From: Bacteroidota bacterium
GTDB lineage: Bacteria > Bacteroidota > Bacteroidia > Chitinophagales > Chitinophagaceae
Direction of reading: 5' to 3'
Assembly: GCA_020161535.1 (NCBI GenBank)
Contig: JAIUNW010000001.1
Coordinates: forward strand, 186,001 to 250,000
Length of the DNA stretch: 64,000 bases
Positions 27,724 to 35,955 of this stretch are shown one piece after another. The position numbers were made by a program, and so were the translations under genes. The notes under the pieces were generated by a model. It had not been told where the DNA came from. It was given only the letters and a program-made list of their open reading frames with translations, and ran no database searches. Every line of letters starts with the position of its first letter. The stretch's first letter is position 1.

Positions 27724-29214
27724 ATGTCAAAACACGCTTCGAAATACCTGTACCAGCAAATGGATAAAGAAGCTGGTCTCCAGCATGCTTTTAAAAAAAC
27801 AAAGATTGTTGCCACTGTTGGTCCGTCGTCTGACACGTACGATAAACTGCTGGCCCTCGTTAAAGCCGGGGTGAATGTATTCAGGCTGAATTTTTCGCAC
27901 GGTTCGCACGAAGACAAACAAAAGATCATCAACCATGTTCGGAATATCAACAAGACCGAACCATATAATGTAGCCATTCTGGGCGATTTACAGGGCCCAA
28001 AATTGCGTGTTGGTGAGATTGCTAACAACCTGCTGCCGGTGAAAGAAGGTGATATTCTCACGTTCACCAACACGAAATGTGTTGGCACGATGGAGAAGAT
28101 CTATGTAAGTTATCCCAACCTGCACGCAGACGTAATTGTTGGTAACCGGATTTTCATCGACGATGGAAAAATTGAAGTAGAAGTAGCTGAGATCACGGCC
28201 GACAACGATGTAAAAGTAAAAGTGACAGTTGGTGGCAATATCTCTTCTAAGAAGGGCATCAACCTGCCAGATACCAAAATATCATTACCGGCGCTGACAG
28301 AAAAAGACCTGATCGACCTGGAGTTTATCATCGAACAGAAACTCGAATGGGTAGCGTTGAGTTTTGTAAAGCGCGTGGATGACCTGAAAGACCTTCGCGC
28401 CATCCTGGTTAAACATGGCAGCAAGAGCAAGGTTATTTCCAAAATAGAAATGCCTGAAGCCATTACCAACCTGCGTGATATCATTGTTGAAAGCGATGGC
28501 GTGATGATTGCCCGTGGTGACCTCGGTATTGAAATTCCGATGGAGCAGGTGCCGCTGGTACAAAAAGATATTATCCGCAAATGTATGCACCGCGCCAAGC
28601 CGGTTATTGTGGCTACCCAGATGATGGAAAGCATGATCGACCGGGTGAAACCGAACCGCAGTGAGGTTACTGATGTGGCCAATGCGGTAATGGAGGGGGC
28701 TGATGCCGTAATGCTTAGTGGCGAAACGGCCACCGGACAATACCCGGTACTCGTTATCGAAACCATGAGTAAGATCATTCGCGAAATAGAAACCAAGGCT
28801 TACTATTATAACCGCGAAGACGAGTTGACACCACAACCCCACTCCCCTTCTTTCTTGAGTGACGCAATTTGTTACAATGCCTGTAAAATGGCGCGTGATA
28901 CCAATGCCGATGCCTTGATTGGTATGACGCAAAGTGGTTATACCGGTTTTATGCTGAGCTCTTACCGACCCAAATCGCCGCTGTATGTTTTCACCAAAGA
29001 AAGAAGCCTGGTAAACCAATTGAGTTTAAGTTGGGGCGTACGCGCTTTCTTTTATGAAGAAGAAGAAAGCCTGGACGATATCATGGCCGACCAGGTAGAG
29101 ATCCTAAAATCAAGGGGCTTCCTTAAATCAGACGATGTGGTAGTGGCCACCGGTAGCACGCCGGTTAACCAGCACCTGCCCACCAACGTATTGAAGGTGA
29201 GTAAGATTAAATAA
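27724..29214 (+). CDS. pyk: Pyruvate kinase
   Basis: A 496-residue enzyme with KIVATVGPSS, RLNFSHGSHED, the ISKIEMPEAI active-site lysine region, GVMIARGDLGIEIP, and MMESMIDRVKPNRSEVTDVA with DAVMLSGETATGQYP. The C-terminal domain (about 365-496) is the usual allosteric one. It converts phosphoenolpyruvate and ADP to pyruvate and ATP. Probable operon with pfkA. It is convergent with cutC, 3 bases apart, with no room for a terminator. Confidence 0.96.
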   Translation: MSKHASKYLYQQMDKEAGLQHAFKKTKIVATVGPSSDTYDKLLALVKAGVNVFRLNFSHGSHEDKQKIINHVRNINKTEPYNVAILGDLQGPKLRVGEIANNLLPVKEGDILTFTNTKCVGTMEKIYVSYPNLHADVIVGNRIFIDDGKIEVEVAEITADNDVKVKVTVGGNISSKKGINLPDTKISLPALTEKDLIDLEFIIEQKLEWVALSFVKRVDDLKDLRAILVKHGSKSKVISKIEMPEAITNLRDIIVESDGVMIARGDLGIEIPMEQVPLVQKDIIRKCMHRAKPVIVATQMMESMIDRVKPNRSEVTDVANAVMEGADAVMLSGETATGQYPVLVIETMSKIIREIETKAYYYNREDELTPQPHSPSFLSDAICYNACKMARDTNADALIGMTQSGYTGFMLSSYRPKSPLYVFTKERSLVNQLSLSWGVRAFFYEEEESLDDIMADQVEILKSRGFLKSDDVVVATGSTPVNQHLPTNVLKVSKIK

Positions 29215-29217
29215 AAA

Positions 29218-29901
29218 CTAAGACAGGGCCTGGCGCAAGGCTTTTAATTCATTTACATCGAGCGAACTGGTGCCATTGGCCGACTGGTAACGGGCCGAGC
29301 TATGGTATTCAGCCAAGCCCAGGGTGTCGCGAATCGATTGTATGTTCGATGCGCGAATACCTGATCCAGGTAAAACAATGATGCGATCGTTGGCCGCTTC
29401 AACGCAGTGTTTGAGTCGATCGAGACCTTCCATCACGGTTGGTTTTCCGCCCGATGTCAATATTCGGTTACACCCCGCCGTTATAACCAATTCTAATGCC
29501 GGTAGGTAATCTTCAATTTCATCAAAAGCGCGGTGAAAAGTTACTTCCATCGGATAAGCCAGTTCTACCAGGGCCGCCGTGCGATCATAGTCGACCGAAC
29601 GGTTGGCGGTGAGCAATCCCAGCACCACGCCATCCATGCCGCAATCGCGCGCCAGCATGACGTCTTTACGCATCACTTCAAACTCTTCTGCATTATATAA
29701 AAAATCGCCACCCCGTGGGCGGATAATCGGAAAGATCGGAATAGACGCGGCTGAACGGGCTGCTTTCATCATGCCATAACTCACGGTGGTTCCGCCTTCC
29801 AGCGGATTGGCACAGAGTTCAATTCGGTTACCGCCATTCGCACCAATAAGCGAGCAACTGGCTATGTCAAAAGCAATAATTTCAAGTAATACATCACTCA
29901 T
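29218..29901 (-). CDS. cutC: CutC family protein
   Basis: A 227-residue TIM-barrel protein of the CutC family: LLEIIAFDIASCSLIGANGGNRIELCANPLEGG at the start, IPIFPIIRPRGGDFLYNAEE in the middle, VTFHRAFDE and RILTSGGKPTVMEGLDRL later. It was named for copper homeostasis in E. coli, but the biochemical role is unsettled. 16 bases separate it from the upstream GMC oxidoreductase gene, so cotranscription is likely. Confidence 0.9.
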   Translation of the reverse strand: MSDVLLEIIAFDIASCSLIGANGGNRIELCANPLEGGTTVSYGMMKAARSAASIPIFPIIRPRGGDFLYNAEEFEVMRKDVMLARDCGMDGVVLGLLTANRSVDYDRTAALVELAYPMEVTFHRAFDEIEDYLPALELVITAGCNRILTSGGKPTVMEGLDRLKHCVEAANDRIIVLPGSGIRASNIQSIRDTLGLAEYHSSARYQSANGTSSLDVNELKALRQALS

Positions 29902-29917
29902 GCAGTGAAGATAATGC

Positions 29918-31573
29918 CTATAATTGGCATAGATGATCGCCGAGTCGAATGGCGAGCGCCACGAGTGTCAGCGTGGGGTTCACATGTGAGCCCGTTGTAA
30001 ATACCGAAGAGCCGGCTACATACAAATTATCCATGCCGAATACTTTACAATTTCCATCCACCACGCCTTTGTCGGGACTGGTTGCCATGCGGGTGGTGCC
30101 CAGGTGGTGAGCGGCTGAATTGAACTTCGTGGTTCGTTTCTTGATATAGTCCATCAATACCGATTCATCATACAACATGCCACCCGCCTGGCTATCCCGA
30201 TACCGTTGCATAAACATTCGGTGGGCTTCCAGAATGGTTCGGTAGTCGGCGTCGCAAAAAGCAACTTTCACGATGGGTAGAGGCAGGCCCAGTGCATCTT
30301 TTTCTGTTTCCGATAAACTAACCGTGCTATTGTAATTGGGCAGGTGTTCTGATTGGAAATACAAACCGAGGTATTGGTTTTCGACCGAAGGCAAAATGGT
30401 GGGCAGTCGCCTTTTGTGAAAACGATGCACCATGGTTTTCATCATCCTCGGCATCACGCTGAACCCTTCTGATACCGCTGTTTTCAGGTGGTCCTGAACT
30501 TCGGGCTTCAATTCTTTATACGACTTGATCATTTTGCCCACACTCTTTTTCTTGAGAATGGTGAGCGAAGTTTTGGCAATATAGATCATTGAAAACAAGG
30601 CATCGCGGTGCCCATCCATATCATGGGTATCGTTCAGAAACATGACCAGGTTGCCCAGGCCTTTTTCCTGCTGGGCTTTCTCGGTAATCCACCAACGCCG
30701 ACGGAAATAAACCCCTTCTTTGTCTTTTTCATACTCAAAGGGAATCGACCGACGATCGTTTGGTGCGAGGTGTGCAAACACCCCGTTGATATGCGCCATA
30801 TAATAGCGACCAACCTGGTCGTGCTGGTTCCCAATTCCGTTCGGATGGAACTTGTTTTTGGATGCCAGCAGTAGTCGCGGGTTGTCGATGCCGCCTGCAG
30901 CCAGCACGTATTGCGTCGCTACAATCTCAAACTGCGTATTGTTATACACCGCCGTCACCGAGGAGATTTGTTGCGCCGACGTTTCGCAGTTAAAACGAAG
31001 CAAGTGGGTGTCTAATAAAACCTGGATATTACCGGCTTCCTGCAATCGCTGTCGATAGTGGCGCGCGAAATTGATCGGCGGACTCCACCGTTCCAAATGG
31101 CTCGAATCAATATAGTCATCATCGATGCCTGCAATGATTTCTTTTTTAGCGCCCGCAAAATGGAGTTGATAATTGAATTTCCCCGCCTCGCAAAGTGCAT
31201 TGGCTTTTTCGTAGTAGGGAAGAATATCTTCATAACTGATGGGCCATTCACTGTCATCGACCCAGGGACGTTTCTTAAAATCGATGGGATCCATGGGAAT
31301 GCAACGCCCACCCCAGGCTGCGGATGCGCCGCCAAACTGACGCCGCCGATTCTCTTCGAGCGGTTCGTGCGAATCAAAGGGCGAAGCCACCCCGCGGTTC
31401 AATTCCCGGTTTGCCAGGGTTTCCCGCCATTTGCCACCTGCCAGTATGATTACTTTCTTGCCACAGCCAAGCAACTGCAATGCAATTGAAATAGCCGCTG
31501 GTCCGCCGCCAATCAGGCAAACTTCAGCCCGCATGCGGTCACCCGGCTGAACTGAACTCGGAAATTTAATCAT
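29918..31573 (-). CDS. GMC family oxidoreductase
   Basis: A 551-residue FAD enzyme. The FAD motif CLIGGGPAAISIALQL lies at about residues 16-31, GGASAAWGGRCIPMD is the GMC signature 1 region, and the C-terminal HHLGTTRMATSP plus GSSVFTTGSHVNPTLTLVALAIRLGDHL holds the catalytic His/Asn and the second FAD contact. Such enzymes oxidise alcohols or sugars. No signal peptide or cytochrome partner is apparent. Divergent from the S15 hydrolase across a 181-base gap with dyads. Confidence 0.88.
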   Translation of the reverse strand: MIKFPSSVQPGDRMRAEVCLIGGGPAAISIALQLLGCGKKVIILAGGKWRETLANRELNRGVASPFDSHEPLEENRRRQFGGASAAWGGRCIPMDPIDFKKRPWVDDSEWPISYEDILPYYEKANALCEAGKFNYQLHFAGAKKEIIAGIDDDYIDSSHLERWSPPINFARHYRQRLQEAGNIQVLLDTHLLRFNCETSAQQISSVTAVYNNTQFEIVATQYVLAAGGIDNPRLLLASKNKFHPNGIGNQHDQVGRYYMAHINGVFAHLAPNDRRSIPFEYEKDKEGVYFRRRWWITEKAQQEKGLGNLVMFLNDTHDMDGHRDALFSMIYIAKTSLTILKKKSVGKMIKSYKELKPEVQDHLKTAVSEGFSVMPRMMKTMVHRFHKRRLPTILPSVENQYLGLYFQSEHLPNYNSTVSLSETEKDALGLPLPIVKVAFCDADYRTILEAHRMFMQRYRDSQAGGMLYDESVLMDYIKKRTTKFNSAAHHLGTTRMATSPDKGVVDGNCKVFGMDNLYVAGSSVFTTGSHVNPTLTLVALAIRLGDHLCQL

Positions 31574-31666
31574 ACGGTTAAGGCGATAGTCGATTGAAAA
31601 CGTTGGGAAACAGGGGGATATTGCCCGTTCATTTAACCACTATTTAATCAAAATAGGAATTTTAGC

Positions 31667-31710
31667 CGCCTATTGCAATAGGCGCATTCTATCTACCGCA
31701 AATTGTGCGG
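31667..31710. promoter_or_regulatory. Perfect 18-base palindrome and a second dyad between divergent genes
   Basis: CGCCTATTGCAATAGGCG (31667-31684) is a perfect palindrome. A second dyad, CCGCA-AATTG-TGCGG, follows at 31696-31710. Just downstream TACTTTTA (31718-31725) matches 7 of 8 -7 consensus positions for the hydrolase gene at 31755. The palindrome is a candidate operator for either divergent gene. Confidence 0.45.
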
Positions 31711-31754
31711 CATTTGCTACTTTTAACACGCATAAATGCTCCCCATTTCGCCGT

Positions 31755-33653
31755 ATGAGAAAATGTTCAAGCCTGTTATTGGCTGCGTTATTATCCACTT
31801 TGTTTTCCTGGGCTCAAACTACGCAAACCCTTGATTCTGCCTGGATTAGAGACAATTATACAAAAACCGAACTGATGATCCCCATGCGCGATGGGGTCAG
31901 GCTTTTTACCAGTATCTACGCGCCCAAAGACAAATCGGAAAAACACCCGATCCTGATGACCCGAACGCCCTATTCCTGCTCACCCTATGGCAATGACAAA
32001 TGGACCGCCTTTTGGGAAAGCTATCGCAAATATTACCTGCGCGCCGGTTATATAATGGTGACGCAAGATGTGCGGGGTCGCTGGGCCAGTGAGGGTGAAT
32101 TTGTGGATGTGCGTCCCTTCAACAAAAACAAAACAGGTACTTCCATCGATGAAGCAAGCGATACTTATGATGCGATCGACTGGCTCGTCAATAACCTCGA
32201 CAACAACAATGGCCGTGTTGGCATTATGGGCATTTCTTATCCGGGCTTTTATGCAACGATGGCAGCAGCCAGCAATCATCCGGCGTTGAAGGCGGTTAGT
32301 CCGCAGGCACCTGTTACCGATTGGTTTATGGGCGATGACTTTCACCATAACGGCGCACTGTGTATCATGGATGGCTTTAGTTTTTATGCCGGTGGTTTCG
32401 GTTACCCACGCCCCTATCCGACAAAAGAAGGACCGAAGAACGCACAAACTTTTCCGCGCAACGACAACTACAAAACCTTTCTTGATATTGGCGCCCTAAC
32501 CAATTTCATGCAGTTGAGCGGCGATAGCCTGGCCTTCTGGACACAGTTGAACAATCACCCGAACTACGATAGTTTTTGGCAGGCACGCAATGCAAGGGTA
32601 GCGATGTATGATATAAAGCCGGCGATGTTAGTGGTTGGCGGACTCTTTGACGCCGAAGATTGTTTCGGCGCCTGGAACCTCTACAAAGCCATCCAAAAAC
32701 AGAGTGCTTCCACCAATAGCCGGTTGGTGATGGGGCCCTGGTACCACGGACAATGGTCGCGACCCGATGGCAGCTATTTGGGCAACGCCCGTTTTGGTAG
32801 TCGCACGGCCGAATGGTACCAGAACAATATTGAGTTACCCTTCTTCAACAAATACTTGCTCGATAAAGGAACAGATACTGCCATCGCTGAAGCCACCGTG
32901 TTTCAAACCGGCGCCAATGAATGGAAACAATATGCAAGCTGGCCGCCAGCCAACACCGTGATGAAACCCATTTTCCTGCATGCCAATAAAAAATTAAGTT
33001 GGTCAAAGCCCCTCGCCAAAAAATCGGCCACAACTTATACCAGTGATCCCGCGCATCCGGTTCCGTATACGGAGTCAGTGCATTTTTCACGTACCCGCGA
33101 ATACATGACCGATGACCAACGCTTTGCCAGTCGTCGCCCCGATGTAATTGAATTCAAGTCGGAAGAACTTTTGGAAGACCTGGACCTGGCGGGTGAATTG
33201 AAAGCGGCATTGCAGGTAATCATCAGCAATACCGATGCTGATTTTGTGGTGAAATTAATTGATGAGTATCCAGCTGATTTCAAATACGCCGACTACCAGG
33301 CGCAACCGAACAGAGGGGTTGGCGGAACATACCCTATGGGCGGCTATCAACTACTGGTGCGAGGGGAGATCATGCGGGGAAAATTCAGAAAGAGTTTTGA
33401 AACACCGGTGCCATTCAAACCAGGCAAAGCAGAAGAAGTTGTTTTTAGTCTGCCAGATATCGCCCATCGTTTTCAAAAAGGACATCGGTTGGTGATCCAG
33501 ATACAAAGCAGTTGGTTTCCTTTGATGGACAGAAATCCGCAGCAGTTTATGGATATTTACAAAGCCACTGATGCAGATTTCAAAACAGCAACGATTAGCA
33601 TTTTACACGATGCCAATCATCCATCGGCAATTTATTTACCGGTTGTTCAATAA
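31755..33653 (+). CDS. Exported CocE/NonD-type S15 hydrolase
   Basis: A 632-residue protein with a signal peptide (MRKCSSLLLAALLSTLFSWA). MIPMRDGVRLFTSIYAP opens the alpha/beta-hydrolase domain; GIMGISYPGFYATMAA holds the nucleophilic Ser (about residue 159), GLFDAEDCFG the Asp, and MGPWYHGQW the His. The C-terminal 230 residues form the jelly-roll domain of the X-Pro dipeptidyl-peptidase/CocE superfamily (RFQKGHRLVIQIQSSWFPL). It may be a secreted acyl-hydrolase or peptidase; the substrate cannot be told. Eleven to seventeen bases precede the GH20 gene, so the pair is probably an operon. Confidence 0.88.
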   Translation: MRKCSSLLLAALLSTLFSWAQTTQTLDSAWIRDNYTKTELMIPMRDGVRLFTSIYAPKDKSEKHPILMTRTPYSCSPYGNDKWTAFWESYRKYYLRAGYIMVTQDVRGRWASEGEFVDVRPFNKNKTGTSIDEASDTYDAIDWLVNNLDNNNGRVGIMGISYPGFYATMAAASNHPALKAVSPQAPVTDWFMGDDFHHNGALCIMDGFSFYAGGFGYPRPYPTKEGPKNAQTFPRNDNYKTFLDIGALTNFMQLSGDSLAFWTQLNNHPNYDSFWQARNARVAMYDIKPAMLVVGGLFDAEDCFGAWNLYKAIQKQSASTNSRLVMGPWYHGQWSRPDGSYLGNARFGSRTAEWYQNNIELPFFNKYLLDKGTDTAIAEATVFQTGANEWKQYASWPPANTVMKPIFLHANKKLSWSKPLAKKSATTYTSDPAHPVPYTESVHFSRTREYMTDDQRFASRRPDVIEFKSEELLEDLDLAGELKAALQVIISNTDADFVVKLIDEYPADFKYADYQAQPNRGVGGTYPMGGYQLLVRGEIMRGKFRKSFETPVPFKPGKAEEVVFSLPDIAHRFQKGHRLVIQIQSSWFPLMDRNPQQFMDIYKATDADFKTATISILHDANHPSAIYLPVVQ

Positions 33654-33670
33654 ATGTATAAATAATGACA

Positions 33671-35344
33671 ATGAAGAAATTTTTTGTTCTACTTAGCACC
33701 AGTTTTTTGGTAGGCGCTGTTACTGCACAACAGGTCGCCATTATTCCCGAGCCTGCAGAGATGATTATGCCGCGCATTGCCGCCAAGTATATCATTCAAC
33801 CGTCTACAAAAATATTTGTGGCCGACAATTCCACCGCAAAAACCGTCAACTACCTGAACAAATACCTGAAGCAACAATATGGTTTCAGTTGTACGGTGCA
33901 AAAAGGAATGGGCAATGGTATTCAATTGAAAAAAAACGGCAAAGCCAAAGCCCCGGCAGGTAATTATCAACTGGTAGTGAATGCGAAAGGCATACAAATA
34001 GAAGGTGCCGATACCGGCCTGTTTTACGGTATCCAAACCTTGATACAATTGCTTCCGACAAAAGCAGAAAACAAGCAGCTTGCTATCCCCTATATCAATA
34101 TTAAAGACTATCCCCGTTTTGGTTATCGCGGGTTGCACCTCGATGTGGCCCGTCATTTCTTCGATCTTGATTTCGTGAAGAAATACATCGACTACCTTGC
34201 GTTGCACAAGTTCAATTATTTTCATTGGCATTTAACCGACGACCAGGGCTGGCGCATTGAAATCAAAAAATATCCTCGGCTGACCTCCGTTGGTGGATAT
34301 AGAAATGGTACCATCATCGGTTCGTATCCAGGCACCGGGAACGACGGTATCAGAACGGGTGGCTTCTATACCCAGGAACAAGTAAAAGAAGTGGTTAAAT
34401 ATGCAGCCGATCGATTCATTACCGTAATTCCGGAAATTGAAATGCCCGGGCATGCATCTGCCGCAATTGCAGCTTATCCTGAACTGAGTTGCTTTCCCGA
34501 AGAACCGACCATTCGTTATTATCCAAAGGGCAGCACCTGGCATGGCGACAGTACGGGTAAGCAAGTGATTCAAAGCTGGGCCGTGTACGACGATGTGTTT
34601 GCACCAACAGACAGAACTTTTAAATTCCTTGAAGATGTGATTGATGAAATATTACCGCTGTTTCCATCGAAGTACATTCATATTGGTGGCGACGAATGCC
34701 CGAAAAGCAATTGGAAAAGATCGGCCTTCTGTCAAAACCTGATCAAAGAGAAAGGCCTGAAAGATGAGCATGGTTTGCAGAGTTATTTTATCCAGCGCAT
34801 GGAGCAATACATCAATGGAAAAGGTCGATCTATAATAGGTTGGGATGAGATCCTGGAAGGCGGACTGGCGCCCAATGCCATCGTGATGAGTTGGCGCGGC
34901 GAAGAAGGTGGTATTGAAGCTGCCAAGCAAAATCACCAGGTCATCATGACGCCCGGTGGTTATGTGTACCTGGATCACAAACAAAGTAAGAAAGAAGATT
35001 CGTTGACCATTGGCGGTTATACGCCGTTGGAAAAAATCTATGGTTACGAACCCATTCCTGCTGCCTTGCCCGAAGACAAGGCGAGTTATATTTTGGGTGC
35101 GCAGGCAAACCTGTGGACAGAATACATTCAATACCCCGAAAAGGTGGAGTATATGATTTTCCCGCGGGTGGGTGCTTTGAGCGAAGTGTTGTGGTCGCCC
35201 AAAAAGAAACGCGACTGGAATAATTTTTCGCAAAAAGTACCGGCATATTTTGACAGGCTACACCAATGGGGTGCCCATTATAGCAAGGCTTTTTTGGAAG
35301 AAAAAAGCGAAGCGGCCCCTGCCCCAACATCCAGCGGCAAGTAG
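33671..35344 (+). CDS. Beta-N-acetylhexosaminidase, GH20
   Basis: A 557-residue exported enzyme, signal peptide MKKFFVLLSTSFLVGAVTAQ. An N-terminal GH20b-like domain (about 25-150) precedes the catalytic barrel that begins PRFGYRGLHLDVARHFF. HWHLTDDQGWRIEI and the catalytic Asp-Glu pair in YIHIGGDECPKSNWK (about residue 339) are intact; a conserved Trp occurs in IGWDEILEGG. It removes terminal GlcNAc or GalNAc from chitin oligomers or glycans. An ATG 6 bases upstream (33665) is possible. Downstream lie a GNAT gene and the NagB fusion. Confidence 0.93.
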   Translation: MKKFFVLLSTSFLVGAVTAQQVAIIPEPAEMIMPRIAAKYIIQPSTKIFVADNSTAKTVNYLNKYLKQQYGFSCTVQKGMGNGIQLKKNGKAKAPAGNYQLVVNAKGIQIEGADTGLFYGIQTLIQLLPTKAENKQLAIPYINIKDYPRFGYRGLHLDVARHFFDLDFVKKYIDYLALHKFNYFHWHLTDDQGWRIEIKKYPRLTSVGGYRNGTIIGSYPGTGNDGIRTGGFYTQEQVKEVVKYAADRFITVIPEIEMPGHASAAIAAYPELSCFPEEPTIRYYPKGSTWHGDSTGKQVIQSWAVYDDVFAPTDRTFKFLEDVIDEILPLFPSKYIHIGGDECPKSNWKRSAFCQNLIKEKGLKDEHGLQSYFIQRMEQYINGKGRSIIGWDEILEGGLAPNAIVMSWRGEEGGIEAAKQNHQVIMTPGGYVYLDHKQSKKEDSLTIGGYTPLEKIYGYEPIPAALPEDKASYILGAQANLWTEYIQYPEKVEYMIFPRVGALSEVLWSPKKKRDWNNFSQKVPAYFDRLHQWGAHYSKAFLEEKSEAAPAPTSSGK

Positions 35345-35370
35345 CGGAGATAACACGATAAGTAGCCGTG

Positions 35371-35880
35371 ATGGCAGAAAATGATAAGATGTCAGCGGCC
35401 AGGATTTTGGTAAAGCGGACGGTTTCGACAGATCCCGATTTCCAGGCCCTGGTGAAATTACTGGACCAGGACCTGGCCCGGCGGGATGGTAAGGACCATG
35501 CGTTTTTTGCCCAGATCAACAAAGGCGGACTCCCATTGCTGCACGTGCTTGTGGTGTACGAAAATGAAGTGGCGGTAGGCTGTGGCGCCTTGCGCCCTTG
35601 CACCGACCTTCAGTTACTTGATAATCAATTGGAAATAAAAAGAATGTGGGTGAACCCCGACCGTCGCCGGCAGGGGTTCGCCCGCCTTTTACTCAGCGAA
35701 CTGGAAATTTGGGCTTTGGAACTGGGTTATCAGTCCGTGCAGCTTGAAACCGGCCGCAACCAGCCGGAAGCCATCGCCCTATACCAAAAAGCTGGTTATA
35801 TTGAAATTCCGCGGTATGGGCCCTATCTGCCATCTGACATCAGTGTTTGTTTCACGAAGAAATTAAAAAGATCAAACTGA
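35371..35880 (+). CDS. GNAT family N-acetyltransferase
   Basis: A 169-residue GNAT protein. IKRMWVNPDRRRQGFARLLLSELE contains the acetyl-CoA loop (RRQGFA), and RNQPEAIALYQKAGYIEIPRYGPY is the typical C-terminal part of small-molecule acetyltransferases in this group. Substrate unknown; it lies between two amino-sugar genes, which is suggestive only. ATG at 35371 is preceded directly by an in-frame GTG. Confidence 0.87.
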   Translation: MAENDKMSAARILVKRTVSTDPDFQALVKLLDQDLARRDGKDHAFFAQINKGGLPLLHVLVVYENEVAVGCGALRPCTDLQLLDNQLEIKRMWVNPDRRRQGFARLLLSELEIWALELGYQSVQLETGRNQPEAIALYQKAGYIEIPRYGPYLPSDISVCFTKKLKRSN

Positions 35881-35895
35881 ATCAATCGATTGCAA

Positions 35896-35927
35896 TTGGC
35901 AAAAGCCCATTTGTTTTAATAGATTTG
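35896..35927 (+). promoter_or_regulatory. Promoter of the NagB-LmbE gene
   Basis: TTG (35896-35898), 21 bases, then TAGATTTG (35920-35927), a perfect -7 consensus. The ATG follows 28 bases later. Confidence 0.6.
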
Positions 35928-35955
35928 CGCACGTTACCAAAACCCCATTAGCCAT

